Made by a program: the position numbers and the translations under genes. This document shows, piece by piece, positions 17,740 through 26,831 of a DNA stretch of 57,929 nt. How positions within the stretch are numbered: position 1 is the stretch's first letter; the number at the start of each line of letters is the position of its first letter. The DNA is from an uncultured Lachnospiraceae bacterium (GTDB lineage: Bacteria > Bacillota > Clostridia > Lachnospirales > Lachnospiraceae), in NCBI GenBank assembly GCA_944384155.1, contig CALWSG010000001.1:1-57929 (forward strand), read 5' to 3'. The notes below the pieces were generated by a model. The model saw nothing but the letters and a program-made list of their open reading frames with translations. It did no database searches and was not told the DNA's origin.

Positions 17740-19704
17740 ATGGGTAAAATACAGGTATTAGACCAAAGCACCATAAATCAGATAGCGGCAGGTGAAGTAA
17801 TAGAAAGGCCGGCATCTGTAGTAAAGGAGCTTATGGAAAATGCAATAGATGCCATGGCAACGGCGGTAACCGTAGAAATAAAAGATGGTGGTATTTCTTT
17901 TATAAGAATTACGGATAATGGTGCAGGCATGGCAAAGGAGGATGTAAAAACTGCCTTTTTAAGACATGCCACCAGTAAAATAAAGTCGGCACTTGATTTG
18001 CTCACTGTTTCTTCACTGGGATTTAGAGGAGAGGCATTGTCAAGTATAAGTGCAGTGTCAATGGTGGAGCTTGTCACAAAGAGAAAAGAGGATTTTCTTG
18101 GAACAAGATATGAAACTGCCGGAGGAAAGGAAGGAAATATAGAGGAAGTAGGAGTACCTGACGGAACTACATTTATAGTAAGAAATTTATTTTACAATAC
18201 TCCTGCAAGACGGAAGTTTCTAAAAACTGCCATGACAGAGGCGGGATATATTAACGATATAGTAAGCAGAATGGCAATGGCACATCCTGAGATAAGCATA
18301 CGCTTTATTAACAACGGAAAGCATATTCTCCACACAAGCGGAAACGGCAATTTAAAGGATGTTATATATTCGATATTCGGTAAGGATATAGCATTAAATC
18401 TCTTAGAATTAAATACAGAAACTCCTAATATAAAAATTATGGGATATATAGGGAAGCCTCTTATATCGAGGGGAAACAGAACATATGAAAATTATTTTAT
18501 TAACGGAAGATATATAAAAAGCGGAATAATTAATAAGGCTATAGAGGAGGGATACAGAAGCTTTATGATGCAGCATAAATATCCCTTCACGGCAATTCAT
18601 TTTAGCGTAAATCCCCAATATATAGATGTAAATGTACACCCTGCCAAGCTTGAAATAAGATTTAGGAATGGAGAGGAAATATATCCGGTAATTATAAATG
18701 CTATCTCTGAGGCACTTAGGGAAAGGGAGCTTATACCTGAGGCAGTATTTGAGGATAAGGAGAAGAATAGGACAGACAGTAAAAAAGGTCTGGAGAAAAC
18801 ACCGGAGTATTTTGAGGAAAACAGGATAAGTAAAAATAACCAAGAGACTATAACAAAAAATACTCCATTGGCACCGGAGATAAAAGTCACATTTGATGAT
18901 AAAACAAAAAAAGTAGAGAGTATTAAGGTTAAAAAGCCTGAAATTATATACAATTCTTTGAAAGAGAATGAAAAGGAATGTGAGAAAGCATTATTGGCAG
19001 AGGAGCCTTTAAAATATGATGCAAAAAATACAGGGGAAGCTTATGAAAATAGTATAAGCAGTGAGAAAAGCAAAAATGAGCAGATGGAGCTTTTCGATGA
19101 TAAGCTCTTATCAAAAGAGGCAAGAATAAAGCATGAGATTGTAGGTCAGGTGTTTGATACATATTGGATAGTACAGTATGGGGATAAAATGTTTATAATA
19201 GACCAGCATGCTGCCCATGAGAAGGTGTTATATGAAAGGGCGGTAAAAAGGCTTAAGGACAGAAAGGCTATATCACAGAGCTTAAATCCTCCTATTATAT
19301 TATCCTTAAATCTGAGGGAAGAAGAAACAGTAAAGGAATATATAGATTATTTTAAAGAACTTGGGTATGAGATAGAGGAATTTGGAGGCAGGGAGTATGC
19401 AGTGAGGGCAGTGCCATTTGATTTATTTTCCGTTGCAAAAAAGGAACTGCTAATGGAAATTATAGATGATTTGTCAGATGATGCTGCAATAAAAAGACAG
19501 TCAGGGCTTATACTTGACAGAATAGCAACAATGTCCTGCAAGGCGGCAGTAAAAGGCAATAATAAGCTTTCCTTATCTGAAGCCAATGCACTTATAGACG
19601 AGCTTATGTCTCTTGAAAATCCTTATAATTGTCCTCACGGCAGACCAACTATTGTGTCAATGAGTAAATATGAGCTTGAGAAAAAGTTTAAGAGAATAGT
19701 GTAA
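17740..19704 (+). CDS. mutL: DNA mismatch repair endonuclease MutL
   Basis: MutL links mismatch recognition by MutS to strand incision. The GHKL ATPase half has ELMENAIDA (Mg-binding Asn/Glu), ITDNGAGM, RHATSKI and SLGFRGEALSSIS; the C-terminal half has DQHAAHEKVLYER (the DQHA-x2-E endonuclease metal motif) and CPHGRPTIVSMS, so this is an endonuclease-proficient MutL as usual in organisms without MutH. Between them lies a long Lys/Glu-rich linker (about residues 335-465). Length 654 is normal. ATG preceded by AGGAGG. Confidence 0.96.
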   Translation: MGKIQVLDQSTINQIAAGEVIERPASVVKELMENAIDAMATAVTVEIKDGGISFIRITDNGAGMAKEDVKTAFLRHATSKIKSALDLLTVSSLGFRGEALSSISAVSMVELVTKRKEDFLGTRYETAGGKEGNIEEVGVPDGTTFIVRNLFYNTPARRKFLKTAMTEAGYINDIVSRMAMAHPEISIRFINNGKHILHTSGNGNLKDVIYSIFGKDIALNLLELNTETPNIKIMGYIGKPLISRGNRTYENYFINGRYIKSGIINKAIEEGYRSFMMQHKYPFTAIHFSVNPQYIDVNVHPAKLEIRFRNGEEIYPVIINAISEALRERELIPEAVFEDKEKNRTDSKKGLEKTPEYFEENRISKNNQETITKNTPLAPEIKVTFDDKTKKVESIKVKKPEIIYNSLKENEKECEKALLAEEPLKYDAKNTGEAYENSISSEKSKNEQMELFDDKLLSKEARIKHEIVGQVFDTYWIVQYGDKMFIIDQHAAHEKVLYERAVKRLKDRKAISQSLNPPIILSLNLREEETVKEYIDYFKELGYEIEEFGGREYAVRAVPFDLFSVAKKELLMEIIDDLSDDAAIKRQSGLILDRIATMSCKAAVKGNNKLSLSEANALIDELMSLENPYNCPHGRPTIVSMSKYELEKKFKRIV

Positions 19705-19736
19705 AAATTCTGTCTAATTTTTTGAAAATCCACAGA

Positions 19737-19765
19737 TTGACAAATAAAATAAAGTGTTTTATAAT
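19737..19765 (+). promoter_or_regulatory. Consensus sigma-A promoter for the lipoprotein gene
   Basis: TTGACA at 19737-19742 and TATAAT at 19760-19765, exactly 17 bases apart, are both perfect consensus elements. Transcription would start near 19772 and leave a leader of about 180 bases before the lipoprotein gene at 19951; I find no recognisable riboswitch in it. Confidence 0.88.
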
Positions 19766-19950
19766 GAAATCAGAAAAAATATAGGTTATACAAATTGTAT
19801 CGTTGATTGTTATTGAATATAGAAATAAAAGTATATGTGCTATGGAAGGGAGTGAAGGTTTTATTTATAGCAGTATATATTGTGTACAAATGATAGAACG
19901 TGAATAATGGGTAAAGTGATATGCAAGATGCAGAAATGGAGGAATCTTAT

Positions 19951-21087
19951 ATGAGTAAGAAAAAAATTATATTTATATCAGCCGTAATAATCTTATCAGC
20001 ATCTATGTGGGGCTGTAAAAGTGACACAAATGATGCAGAAGGGGGAAAGAGTTCCGGCACTGAGAAAGAGACAGATAATGAAGTGTTTGAGCCTAAAGAG
20101 AGTGAAAGCTGGGTAACTCTTCCTGATGGAGTTCTTGCCGCAGATAATTCAAACGAAGAAAATCCCATTACTGTAAATCTTGAGGGAGCAGATAAATACA
20201 CTATAAGTGCAAATAGTGATGATTATTCGGTTAATGTGTTTAATATTCAAAATACTGCCGATAAAACACAGTTCGGCTATGAGATAGAAGCAAATGAGGA
20301 AATAATATGCAGACCAAATTCATTTTTACATGATTTTATTACAGTTTTGGCATATAGGGAAGACAATATAATATCGGCCGCATTTATACATACATATAAG
20401 GAGAGTACGGGAGAAATATACGGAGAATTAAAGGGCTGTTATTCATTTGATGAAGTAAATGGAGAGCCACAAATGGTATCGGAAGAAAAGCTGGAAAGTC
20501 TAAGGCAGGAGGTATTTAAGGACTGCTACTATATGACGAGGGATGAGATGAATCTTGTTATGGAAACTACTAATTATGAAACAGTGTGTAATTGGATAAA
20601 GTTTAACGGGGTCACAGTGGAGGATTATATTCAGCAAATGGCAGATAATTATAATGGAGCATCTGTTTTTTCCGGTGATGAAATAAATCCAATGGAGCTG
20701 TCAGTTAATAATTGTGACAATATAAAGGTTATGGCGGCAAATGACAGCTTCTCTATAAGTGCAGATGAAAATGGAGATGCCGGTGAAGGGGGAGAGGAGT
20801 ATACTTTGGAATATATTCCTGATGAATTAACGTCAGGTGCCAGCTGCTATATCACAGATAATTCAGAGGAAGACAGTAATAAAAATATAATGATTGTCAA
20901 GCTATGCAGCGGCGATACCATGGTGGCACATTTTGTATTGTATGTATATAAAGAAAATGGAGTCATAACAGTTATTCCAAACTCAATTATAACATATGAT
21001 AAGGATGGAGGAGAGTATCCTGAGATTTCAAATGTATATTTTGAAGAAATGTTAGAACATTATAAGGAAATGTATGATATAAAATAA
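19951..21087 (+). CDS. Putative lipoprotein of unknown function
   Basis: The ATG at 19951 has TGGAGG 8 bases upstream and is chosen over the in-frame ATG at 19921. The 378-residue product begins with a Lys-rich n-region, a hydrophobic helix and a Cys at about residue 22 (SMWGC), followed by a polar Asp/Ser/Glu-rich linker; this is a lipoprotein signal, although MWGC is a poor lipobox. The mature part is acidic, with no family I recognise and two loosely similar halves, each containing a (T/S)IS(A)N(D) stretch (residues about 88-130 and 260-300). It has its own consensus promoter and a terminator downstream, so it is a single-gene unit. Confidence 0.7.
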   Translation: MSKKKIIFISAVIILSASMWGCKSDTNDAEGGKSSGTEKETDNEVFEPKESESWVTLPDGVLAADNSNEENPITVNLEGADKYTISANSDDYSVNVFNIQNTADKTQFGYEIEANEEIICRPNSFLHDFITVLAYREDNIISAAFIHTYKESTGEIYGELKGCYSFDEVNGEPQMVSEEKLESLRQEVFKDCYYMTRDEMNLVMETTNYETVCNWIKFNGVTVEDYIQQMADNYNGASVFSGDEINPMELSVNNCDNIKVMAANDSFSISADENGDAGEGGEEYTLEYIPDELTSGASCYITDNSEEDSNKNIMIVKLCSGDTMVAHFVLYVYKENGVITVIPNSIITYDKDGGEYPEISNVYFEEMLEHYKEMYDIK

Positions 21088-21111
21088 AATATTAATAAAA
21101 GCATAATTTAT

Positions 21112-21152
21112 AAAGAGCCATCGTGTATTTAACAGAGCACGGGGCTCTTTCT
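21112..21152 (+). terminator. Rho-independent terminator after lipoprotein gene
   Basis: AAAGAGCC at 21112-21119 pairs with GGCTCTTT at 21143-21150, and an inner CGTG/CACG pair extends the stem. The 3' arm ends in T's followed by C and TTATATT. It closes the single-gene unit that starts at 19737. Confidence 0.75.
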
Positions 21153-21294
21153 TATATTCTATTAAAAAGATAACAGTATTATATTTTATTTTAAGCTTAT
21201 TTGTGATAATATAAGTACGCTGGAGGTGAAATTAGGCAATTAGCAAAACGGAGACAATAGTTTGAAAAAATCATGTGCAGAAATGGAGATTAAA

Positions 21295-22257
21295 ATGGAT
21301 AATAAGCCTCTTATTATACTGACGGGTCCTACGGCATCGGGGAAGACAGAGCTTTCCGTAAGGCTGGCAAAGGCCATAAACGGGGAAATTATAAGTGCTG
21401 ACAGTATACAGGTGTATAAATATATGGATATAGGCTCAGCAAAGGTTACAAAGGAAGAAATGAATGGTATAACACATTATCTTATAGATGAATTAGAGCC
21501 GGATGAAGAATTTAATATATATATATTTAAGGAAAGAGCCGTAAAGTATATTAACAAAATATATGAAAAAGGGAAAATTCCAATTATAGCAGGTGGAACC
21601 GGTTTTTATATTCAGTCGGTGCTTTATGATATAGATTTTAACAAAGAGGATAATGACAAATGCTACAGGGAAGAGCTTGAAAAAATAGGAAAAGATATGG
21701 GACGGGAATATCTTCATAATATGTTAAAAAGTGTTGATAAAAAATCGGCAGAGGATATCCATCCTAACAATATAAAAAGAGTTATAAGAGCATTGGAGTA
21801 TTATAAAATAACAGGCAATAAAATATCGGAGCATAATGAAAGTCAGAGAAAAAGGAAATCTCCGTATAATTTCAGGTATTTTGTATTAAATATGGACAGA
21901 GAGCTTTTATATGACAGAATAAATAAACGTATTGATATTATGCTGGAAAAAGGTCTTGCGGGTGAGGTGGAAAAGCTTTTAAAAATGGGCTATGACAGAA
22001 ATCTTGTATCTATGCAGGGAATAGGGTATAAGGAAATTGCTTCATATCTTAAAGGAGAGATATCTTATGAAGAAGCAGTATATATAATAAAAAGAGATAC
22101 AAGACATTTTGCCAAAAGGCAGCTTACATGGTTTCGCAGGGAGGAAAATGCGGAGTTTGTAAATTACCGGGACTTTAATATGGATAAGGATAAAATAACA
22201 GAATATCTGATAAGAGAATCATTGAACACAATAGAAAAAGGGAAAGGAATTTTATGA
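21295..22257 (+). CDS. miaA: tRNA dimethylallyltransferase MiaA
   Basis: MiaA transfers a dimethylallyl group from DMAPP to adenosine 37 of UNN-reading tRNAs, giving the substrate for MiaB. The P-loop LTGPTASGKTELS, SADSIQVYKYMDIGSAK and IIAGGTGFY are present, as is the later HFAKRQLTWFRR motif that contacts tRNA. Several in-frame starts exist (TTG 21262, ATG 21283, ATG 21295); 21295 is preferred because GGAG lies 6 bases upstream and it matches the usual start of the family (320 residues). The stop overlaps the next start by four bases (ATGA), implying translational coupling. Confidence 0.95.
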   Translation: MDNKPLIILTGPTASGKTELSVRLAKAINGEIISADSIQVYKYMDIGSAKVTKEEMNGITHYLIDELEPDEEFNIYIFKERAVKYINKIYEKGKIPIIAGGTGFYIQSVLYDIDFNKEDNDKCYREELEKIGKDMGREYLHNMLKSVDKKSAEDIHPNNIKRVIRALEYYKITGNKISEHNESQRKRKSPYNFRYFVLNMDRELLYDRINKRIDIMLEKGLAGEVEKLLKMGYDRNLVSMQGIGYKEIASYLKGEISYEEAVYIIKRDTRHFAKRQLTWFRREENAEFVNYRDFNMDKDKITEYLIRESLNTIEKGKGIL

Positions 22258-23561
22258 AAATGAAAAAGACAATACAGGAAAAAACAAATGAGATATATGA
22301 AAAGCTGTCAATATCAAGAGAGATTGTTGAATTTTCAGACCGCATAACAGATGAATTAAAAGAAAGGTTTGATAATATAGATAAGATTGCAGAGTATAAT
22401 CAGATGAAGGTTATTAAGGCAATGCAGGATAATAAAGTAGGGGAAATGCATTTTGAGGGGTCAACGGGCTATGGATATACAGACACGGGAAGAGATACTC
22501 TTGAAGCTGTATATGCAGGTGTGTTTAATACGGAGGATGCCCTTGTAAGACCCCAGATAGCCTGTGGAACTCATGCAATTACAGTGGCACTTTTCGGGAA
22601 TTTAAGACCGGGAGATGAGATGTTATATATATCGGGAAAGCCATATGATACCCTTGAGGAGGTTATAGGAATAAGAAAATCATCCGGCTCACTTGCAGAG
22701 TATGGTATTTCCTATGGTCAGGTTGACCTTCTTGATGACGGAAGCTTTGACTATGAGGGAATAAAAGCAAAAATCAGCAAAAAGACAAAGCTTGTGGCAA
22801 TACAGCGTTCCAAGGGATATGCCACAAGACCAACCCTTTCCGTTAAGGAGATAGGAGAGGCTGTAAAATTTGTAAAATCAATACGCGATGATATTATAGT
22901 AATGGTAGATAACTGTTATGGAGAGTTTGTGGATATTATTGAGCCGTCAGATTTAGGTGCCGATATGATAGCAGGTTCACTTATTAAGAATCCGGGAGGC
23001 GGTCTTGCACCTATCGGCGGATATATTGCAGGAACAAAAAAATGTGTTGAAAATGCATCCTACAGACTAACAACTCCGGGACTTGGCAAGGAGGTAGGTG
23101 CTTCTTTGGGAGTAAACAGAAGCTTGTTCCAAGGATTGTTTTTAGCACCTACAGTTACGGCGGGAGCTTTAAAGGGAGCAATATTTGCGGCAAATGTCTA
23201 TGAGAGGCTTGGATTTAAGGTGATTCCTGACAGCATAGAGGAAAGGCATGATATTATACAGGCTGTGGAATTTGGAAGTCCGGAGGGAGTCATAGAATTT
23301 TGCAGGGGAATACAGGCGGCAGCACCGGTTGACAGCTATGTGGTGCCTGAGCCTTGGGCAATGCCGGGATACGATTCTGACGTAATTATGGCAGCGGGAG
23401 CATTTGTATCAGGCTCATCAATAGAGTTAAGTGCAGACGGACCTATAAAGCCGCCTTATGCAGTGTATTTTCAGGGAGGGCTTACATGGTATCACGCAAA
23501 ACTTGGAATTATGAAGTCTCTTCAAAGGCTTATAGATGCAAACATATGCAAAATTAATTAA
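22254..23561 (+). CDS. PLP-dependent methionine gamma-lyase / aluminium-resistance family protein
   Basis: This is a PLP enzyme of fold type I, of the family annotated as methionine gamma-lyase family or aluminium resistance protein (COG4100, B. subtilis YnbB). Recognisable parts are HFEGSTGYGYTDTGRDTLE, the glycine-rich ACGTHAITVALFGNLRPGDE, VMVDNCYGEFVD with the Asp that holds the PLP ring, and GSLIKNPGGGLAPIGGYIAG containing the presumed Schiff-base Lys. Length 435 is standard. The true substrate of this family is not settled. It overlaps miaA by four bases; the miaA-ynbB pairing is common in Firmicutes. Confidence 0.85.
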   Translation: MKMKKTIQEKTNEIYEKLSISREIVEFSDRITDELKERFDNIDKIAEYNQMKVIKAMQDNKVGEMHFEGSTGYGYTDTGRDTLEAVYAGVFNTEDALVRPQIACGTHAITVALFGNLRPGDEMLYISGKPYDTLEEVIGIRKSSGSLAEYGISYGQVDLLDDGSFDYEGIKAKISKKTKLVAIQRSKGYATRPTLSVKEIGEAVKFVKSIRDDIIVMVDNCYGEFVDIIEPSDLGADMIAGSLIKNPGGGLAPIGGYIAGTKKCVENASYRLTTPGLGKEVGASLGVNRSLFQGLFLAPTVTAGALKGAIFAANVYERLGFKVIPDSIEERHDIIQAVEFGSPEGVIEFCRGIQAAAPVDSYVVPEPWAMPGYDSDVIMAAGAFVSGSSIELSADGPIKPPYAVYFQGGLTWYHAKLGIMKSLQRLIDANICKIN

Positions 23562-23571
23562 ATTTATATGT

Positions 23572-23610
23572 ATACATTTATTGGGATTTGTGCTAATATT
23601 TTAAATGTAT
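23572..23610. repeat. Inverted repeat upstream of radC
   Basis: ATACATTTA at 23572-23580 is matched by TAAATGTAT at 23602-23610, a perfect 9-base inverted repeat with a 21-base spacer that contains TAATAT. It could be an operator around a weak promoter or chance in AT-rich DNA. Confidence 0.35.
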
Positions 23611-23647
23611 GACCTGCTGATGCATGGAAAACAGGAGGTATACATAC

Positions 23648-24337
23648 ATGAAAAATAAAATAAAGGATATGCCAAAAGACCAAAGACCGTACGAAAAATG
23701 TGAGAGCTTTGGTCCCGAATGTCTTGCCGATGCAGAGCTTCTGGCTGTTATTATAAGAACAGGCTGTGAGGGAAAACAGTCTGTTGAGCTTGCGGCAGAT
23801 ATAATCAGGAAAGGCGGAGTTGACGGAATACTGGGTATATGCAGGCTTGACATAAGAGAACTTATGGACATAAAAGGTATCGGAAGGGTAAAGGCTATAC
23901 AGATAAAGTGCATAGGAGAGCTTGCAAAGAGAATATCTAAAAGCACTGTCTGCAAAAAATTAATTTTTAATAATCCTAAAATTATAGCAGATTACTTTAT
24001 GGAGGAGTGCAGACATAAAGAAAAAGAGGAGCTAAAGGTAATTATGCTCAATTCAAAATCTTTATATTTGGGCGATGTTAATGTATCTGTGGGAACAGTC
24101 AATGCATCATATGCTTCAGCAAGAGAAGTTTTTATTGAAGCATTCAGGTATAAAGCAGTTGCCATTGTGCTTTTGCATAATCATCCAAGCGGAGACTGTA
24201 TGCCAAGCAGGCAGGATATTGAAGTGACAAAAAAGATAAAAGAAGCCGGAGAAATAATAGGAATAAAGCTTATAGACCATATAATAATTGGTGACAATAA
24301 ATATATAAGCTTAACAGAAAAAGGCTTAATTTTGTAA
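23648..24337 (+). CDS. radC: RadC/YsxA family JAMM protein
   Basis: Named DNA repair protein RadC, but its biochemical role is uncertain. It has an N-terminal helix-hairpin-helix-like region (ELMDIKGIGRVKAIQIKCI) and a C-terminal JAMM metalloprotease-type domain with HNHPSGDCMPSRQD (two His and the later Asp). Length 229. I start at the ATG at 23648, nine bases after AGGAGG, rather than the upstream ATG at 23624. radC followed by mreBCD is a conserved Firmicute order. Confidence 0.93.
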   Translation: MKNKIKDMPKDQRPYEKCESFGPECLADAELLAVIIRTGCEGKQSVELAADIIRKGGVDGILGICRLDIRELMDIKGIGRVKAIQIKCIGELAKRISKSTVCKKLIFNNPKIIADYFMEECRHKEKEELKVIMLNSKSLYLGDVNVSVGTVNASYASAREVFIEAFRYKAVAIVLLHNHPSGDCMPSRQDIEVTKKIKEAGEIIGIKLIDHIIIGDNKYISLTEKGLIL

Positions 24338-24372
24338 TACTATAAGTAAAAGGAAAATGGAGGAATAAGTAA

Positions 24373-25395
24373 ATGGCACAGCATGTTTATGGTGTTGATT
24401 TAGGTACAAGTAATATTAAGTTATATAATTCATCGGGAGATACTGTTTTAAATGAAAAAAACATTATAGCCATCAAGAACAGAAAAGAGGTATTCAGCTT
24501 TGGAAATTCAGCATTTGATATGTATGAAAAAGCACCGGAAAACATTGAAGTGTCTTTTCCGTTAAAATTTGGAGTTATTGCAGATATTCAAAATATGGAA
24601 ACATTATTTAACTGCTTCTACAAAAAGATAAACGGGGGAAAAAATGTTACTGGTGCGGATTTTTGCATAGCTGTTCCAACAGATGTAACAGAGGTGGAAA
24701 AAAGAGCATTTTATGACGTTATTATGGACACAAGAATAAAGCTTCATAAAATAACTGTAGTTGAAAAGCCTATCGCAGATGCAGCAGGTGTAGGAATAGA
24801 TGTAAACAGTCCTAACGGACATCTCATAGTAAATGTAGGCTATGATACTACGGAAATATCTGTTATATCACTGGGAGGCATTGTTTTAAGCAAGCTTATA
24901 AAGACAGGGGGAAGCAGGCTTGATGATGCCATATGCAATATTATAAGAAAGAAGTATAACCTTGTAATCGGAAGCCGTTCTGCGGAGCAGGTAAAGATAG
25001 CACTTGCCGATGCCATTAATGAGGATAAGGATAAAACTGCCATGACATACGGCAGAAATATAGTCACTGGACTTCCAAATGCAAGAGAGATTTCAGGGGA
25101 ACTTGTACATGAGGCTATAAGTGAAATACTTCACCAGATAATTGAGAATATAAAGGTAATCCTTGAGAGAACTCCGCCTGAGCTTTCAGCAGATATTATT
25201 GCAAGAGGAATATATCTTACAGGCGGTTCATCAGAGATAAAGAATATAGATAAGCTTATAACTTCAGAGACGGGACTTAAGGTAAATGTTGTGGAGAAGC
25301 CTTCTGAGTCAGTGATTAGAGGTATAGCCAAAATAGTAAAAGAGCCTGAACTTTCAGGACTTATGTATATTCCTAGAGAAAAGCAGTATGATTAG
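24373..25395 (+). CDS. mreB: Rod shape-determining protein MreB/Mbl
   Basis: The actin-like MreB polymerises under the membrane and directs lateral wall synthesis. Phosphate-binding and connecting motifs are VDLGTSNIKLY, VGYDTTEISVISLGG, EKPIADAAGVG and YLTGGSSEIKNIDKLI. The 340-residue length is standard. It is the first of mreB-mreC-mreD-PBP2-min-rodA, all on one strand; spacings to mreC (14 bases) and mreC to mreD (15 bases) imply one transcript. More than one MreB-like paralogue may exist in the genome, so the Mre/Mbl choice is open. Confidence 0.93.
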   Translation: MAQHVYGVDLGTSNIKLYNSSGDTVLNEKNIIAIKNRKEVFSFGNSAFDMYEKAPENIEVSFPLKFGVIADIQNMETLFNCFYKKINGGKNVTGADFCIAVPTDVTEVEKRAFYDVIMDTRIKLHKITVVEKPIADAAGVGIDVNSPNGHLIVNVGYDTTEISVISLGGIVLSKLIKTGGSRLDDAICNIIRKKYNLVIGSRSAEQVKIALADAINEDKDKTAMTYGRNIVTGLPNAREISGELVHEAISEILHQIIENIKVILERTPPELSADIIARGIYLTGGSSEIKNIDKLITSETGLKVNVVEKPSESVIRGIAKIVKEPELSGLMYIPREKQYD

Positions 25396-25409
25396 GAGCT
25401 GAGTGATAC

Positions 25410-26261
25410 ATGAAAAAACGCAGCAGATTTTCTATTCCTGCGAAATATATATTGATATTTCTTACAGTTGTCTGTACAGGGCTTATAATTTTAACTCTTG
25501 TCAATCATAAGGCCTTGCTGCCTGTACAAAATGCAGTATCCACGGTTCTTACACCTGTACAAAAGGGCTTGAATCAGGTGGGAATGTGGTTTTCGGATAA
25601 GGCAGAAGCCTTAAAGGAAATATCAAAGCTTCAGGAAGAAAATGAAAAATTAAGGGAAGAGATAGACAGTTTAAAAAACAGCAGTACATTAACATCACAG
25701 ATGAAAAATGAACTTGACAGATTAAGGGAGCTTTATGAGCTTGATAATATCTATGATGATTATCCAAAGGTAGCGGCAAGGGTTATAAGTGCAAATTCAG
25801 GAAACTGGTTTTCCGAATTCATTATTGATAAAGGAAAAGATGACGGTATAGAAGTAGATATGAATGTTATAGCAGGTTCAGGGCTTGTGGGTCGGATAAC
25901 ATATGTGGGAGATAACTATTCAAAGGTAACAACTATTATAAATGATGACCACAATGTAAGTGCAAAGTTTGCAGAAACATCAGATAACTGTATTGTAAGC
26001 GGAGATTTAACACTTATGGAGCAGAATCTTATAAGGGTTTCAAACATTAACATTGATGCACAGGTAGCCGAGGGCGATAAACTTGTTACCTCTTATATAA
26101 GTGATAAGTATGTGCCGGGAATACTTATAGGATACGTTTCGGATATTACTGATGACAGCAATAATCTGACAAAATCGGGATATGTAACTCCGGTGGTGGA
26201 TTTTACAAGTATAGAGGAAGTGCTTGTGATTACACAGCTAAAGGTAACAGGGCAGGAATAA
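25410..26261 (+). CDS. mreC: Rod shape-determining protein MreC
   Basis: MreC is a membrane-anchored scaffold outside the membrane that couples the MreB filament to PBP2/RodA. The 283-residue protein has a short basic N-terminus, one membrane helix (about residues 13-33), a coiled coil (about 65-110, with KLQEENEKLREEIDSL) and a beta-rich C-terminal half with NDDHNVSAKFAET and LLIGYVSDI-type segments. Length and order are normal. Confidence 0.93.
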   Translation: MKKRSRFSIPAKYILIFLTVVCTGLIILTLVNHKALLPVQNAVSTVLTPVQKGLNQVGMWFSDKAEALKEISKLQEENEKLREEIDSLKNSSTLTSQMKNELDRLRELYELDNIYDDYPKVAARVISANSGNWFSEFIIDKGKDDGIEVDMNVIAGSGLVGRITYVGDNYSKVTTIINDDHNVSAKFAETSDNCIVSGDLTLMEQNLIRVSNINIDAQVAEGDKLVTSYISDKYVPGILIGYVSDITDDSNNLTKSGYVTPVVDFTSIEEVLVITQLKVTGQE

Positions 26262-26276
26262 AAAAGGCAGGGAAAA

Positions 26277-26831
26277 ATGATAAGAAAACTGATTATAGCA
26301 ATACTTATTATAATTTCATATTTGTGCCAGACTACCTTCAACAGGGGAATTTCAATAGGTAATATAACGCCTAATCTTTTAATTATTCTTGTGTGTATAT
26401 TTGCACTATTAAGGGGAAAAAAGGAAGGCTTGCTTATAGGCTTTTTTTGCGGACTGCTTATTGATTTGTTCTACGGATATGCAGATGTTGTAGGCTTTAA
26501 TTCACTTATTTATATGTACTTAGGCTATATTGCAGGAATATTTCATGATGTTATATATACTGATGATATTATGATACCTGTTGTGTTTACAGCGGCCAGT
26601 GATTTGATTTACAATTTTGTATATTACATTTTGAGCTTTGCACTGAGAAATAAGCTTGAAATAGAAATATATTTTAAGGATATTATACTTCCTGAGGTTA
26701 TATATACAGTATTTTTGACAGTTTTTTTATATAAAATATATAAGCTTATAAATGACAGGCTGGAAAAATACGAACGGCGTAAAGAACAAGGAGATTTATA
26801 TGGTTCGGGAGATATTGGAGATACTATTTAA
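26277..26831 (+). CDS. mreD: Rod shape-determining protein MreD
   Basis: MreD is a small integral membrane protein of the elongasome. The 184-residue product has about five hydrophobic segments and a polar, charged C-terminal tail (KLINDRLEKYERRKEQ). Sequence conservation is low in this family; the call rests on hydrophobicity, length and its place between mreC and PBP2. Its end overlaps the start of the PBP2 gene by 32 bases. Confidence 0.88.
   Translation: MIRKLIIAILIIISYLCQTTFNRGISIGNITPNLLIILVCIFALLRGKKEGLLIGFFCGLLIDLFYGYADVVGFNSLIYMYLGYIAGIFHDVIYTDDIMIPVVFTAASDLIYNFVYYILSFALRNKLEIEIYFKDIILPEVIYTVFLTVFLYKIYKLINDRLEKYERRKEQGDLYGSGDIGDTI

Noticed and set aside
18409..18843. 144-residue - strand open frame in mutL
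   Set aside because: Antisense to a clearly conserved gene, with no start context or similarity.
19842..19907. 21-codon open frame in the leader of the lipoprotein gene
   Set aside because: No ribosome binding site and no conserved features; chance frame is likely.
21190..21245. Promoter for miaA (GATAAT with TATTTT)
   Set aside because: The -35 element is too weak to list.
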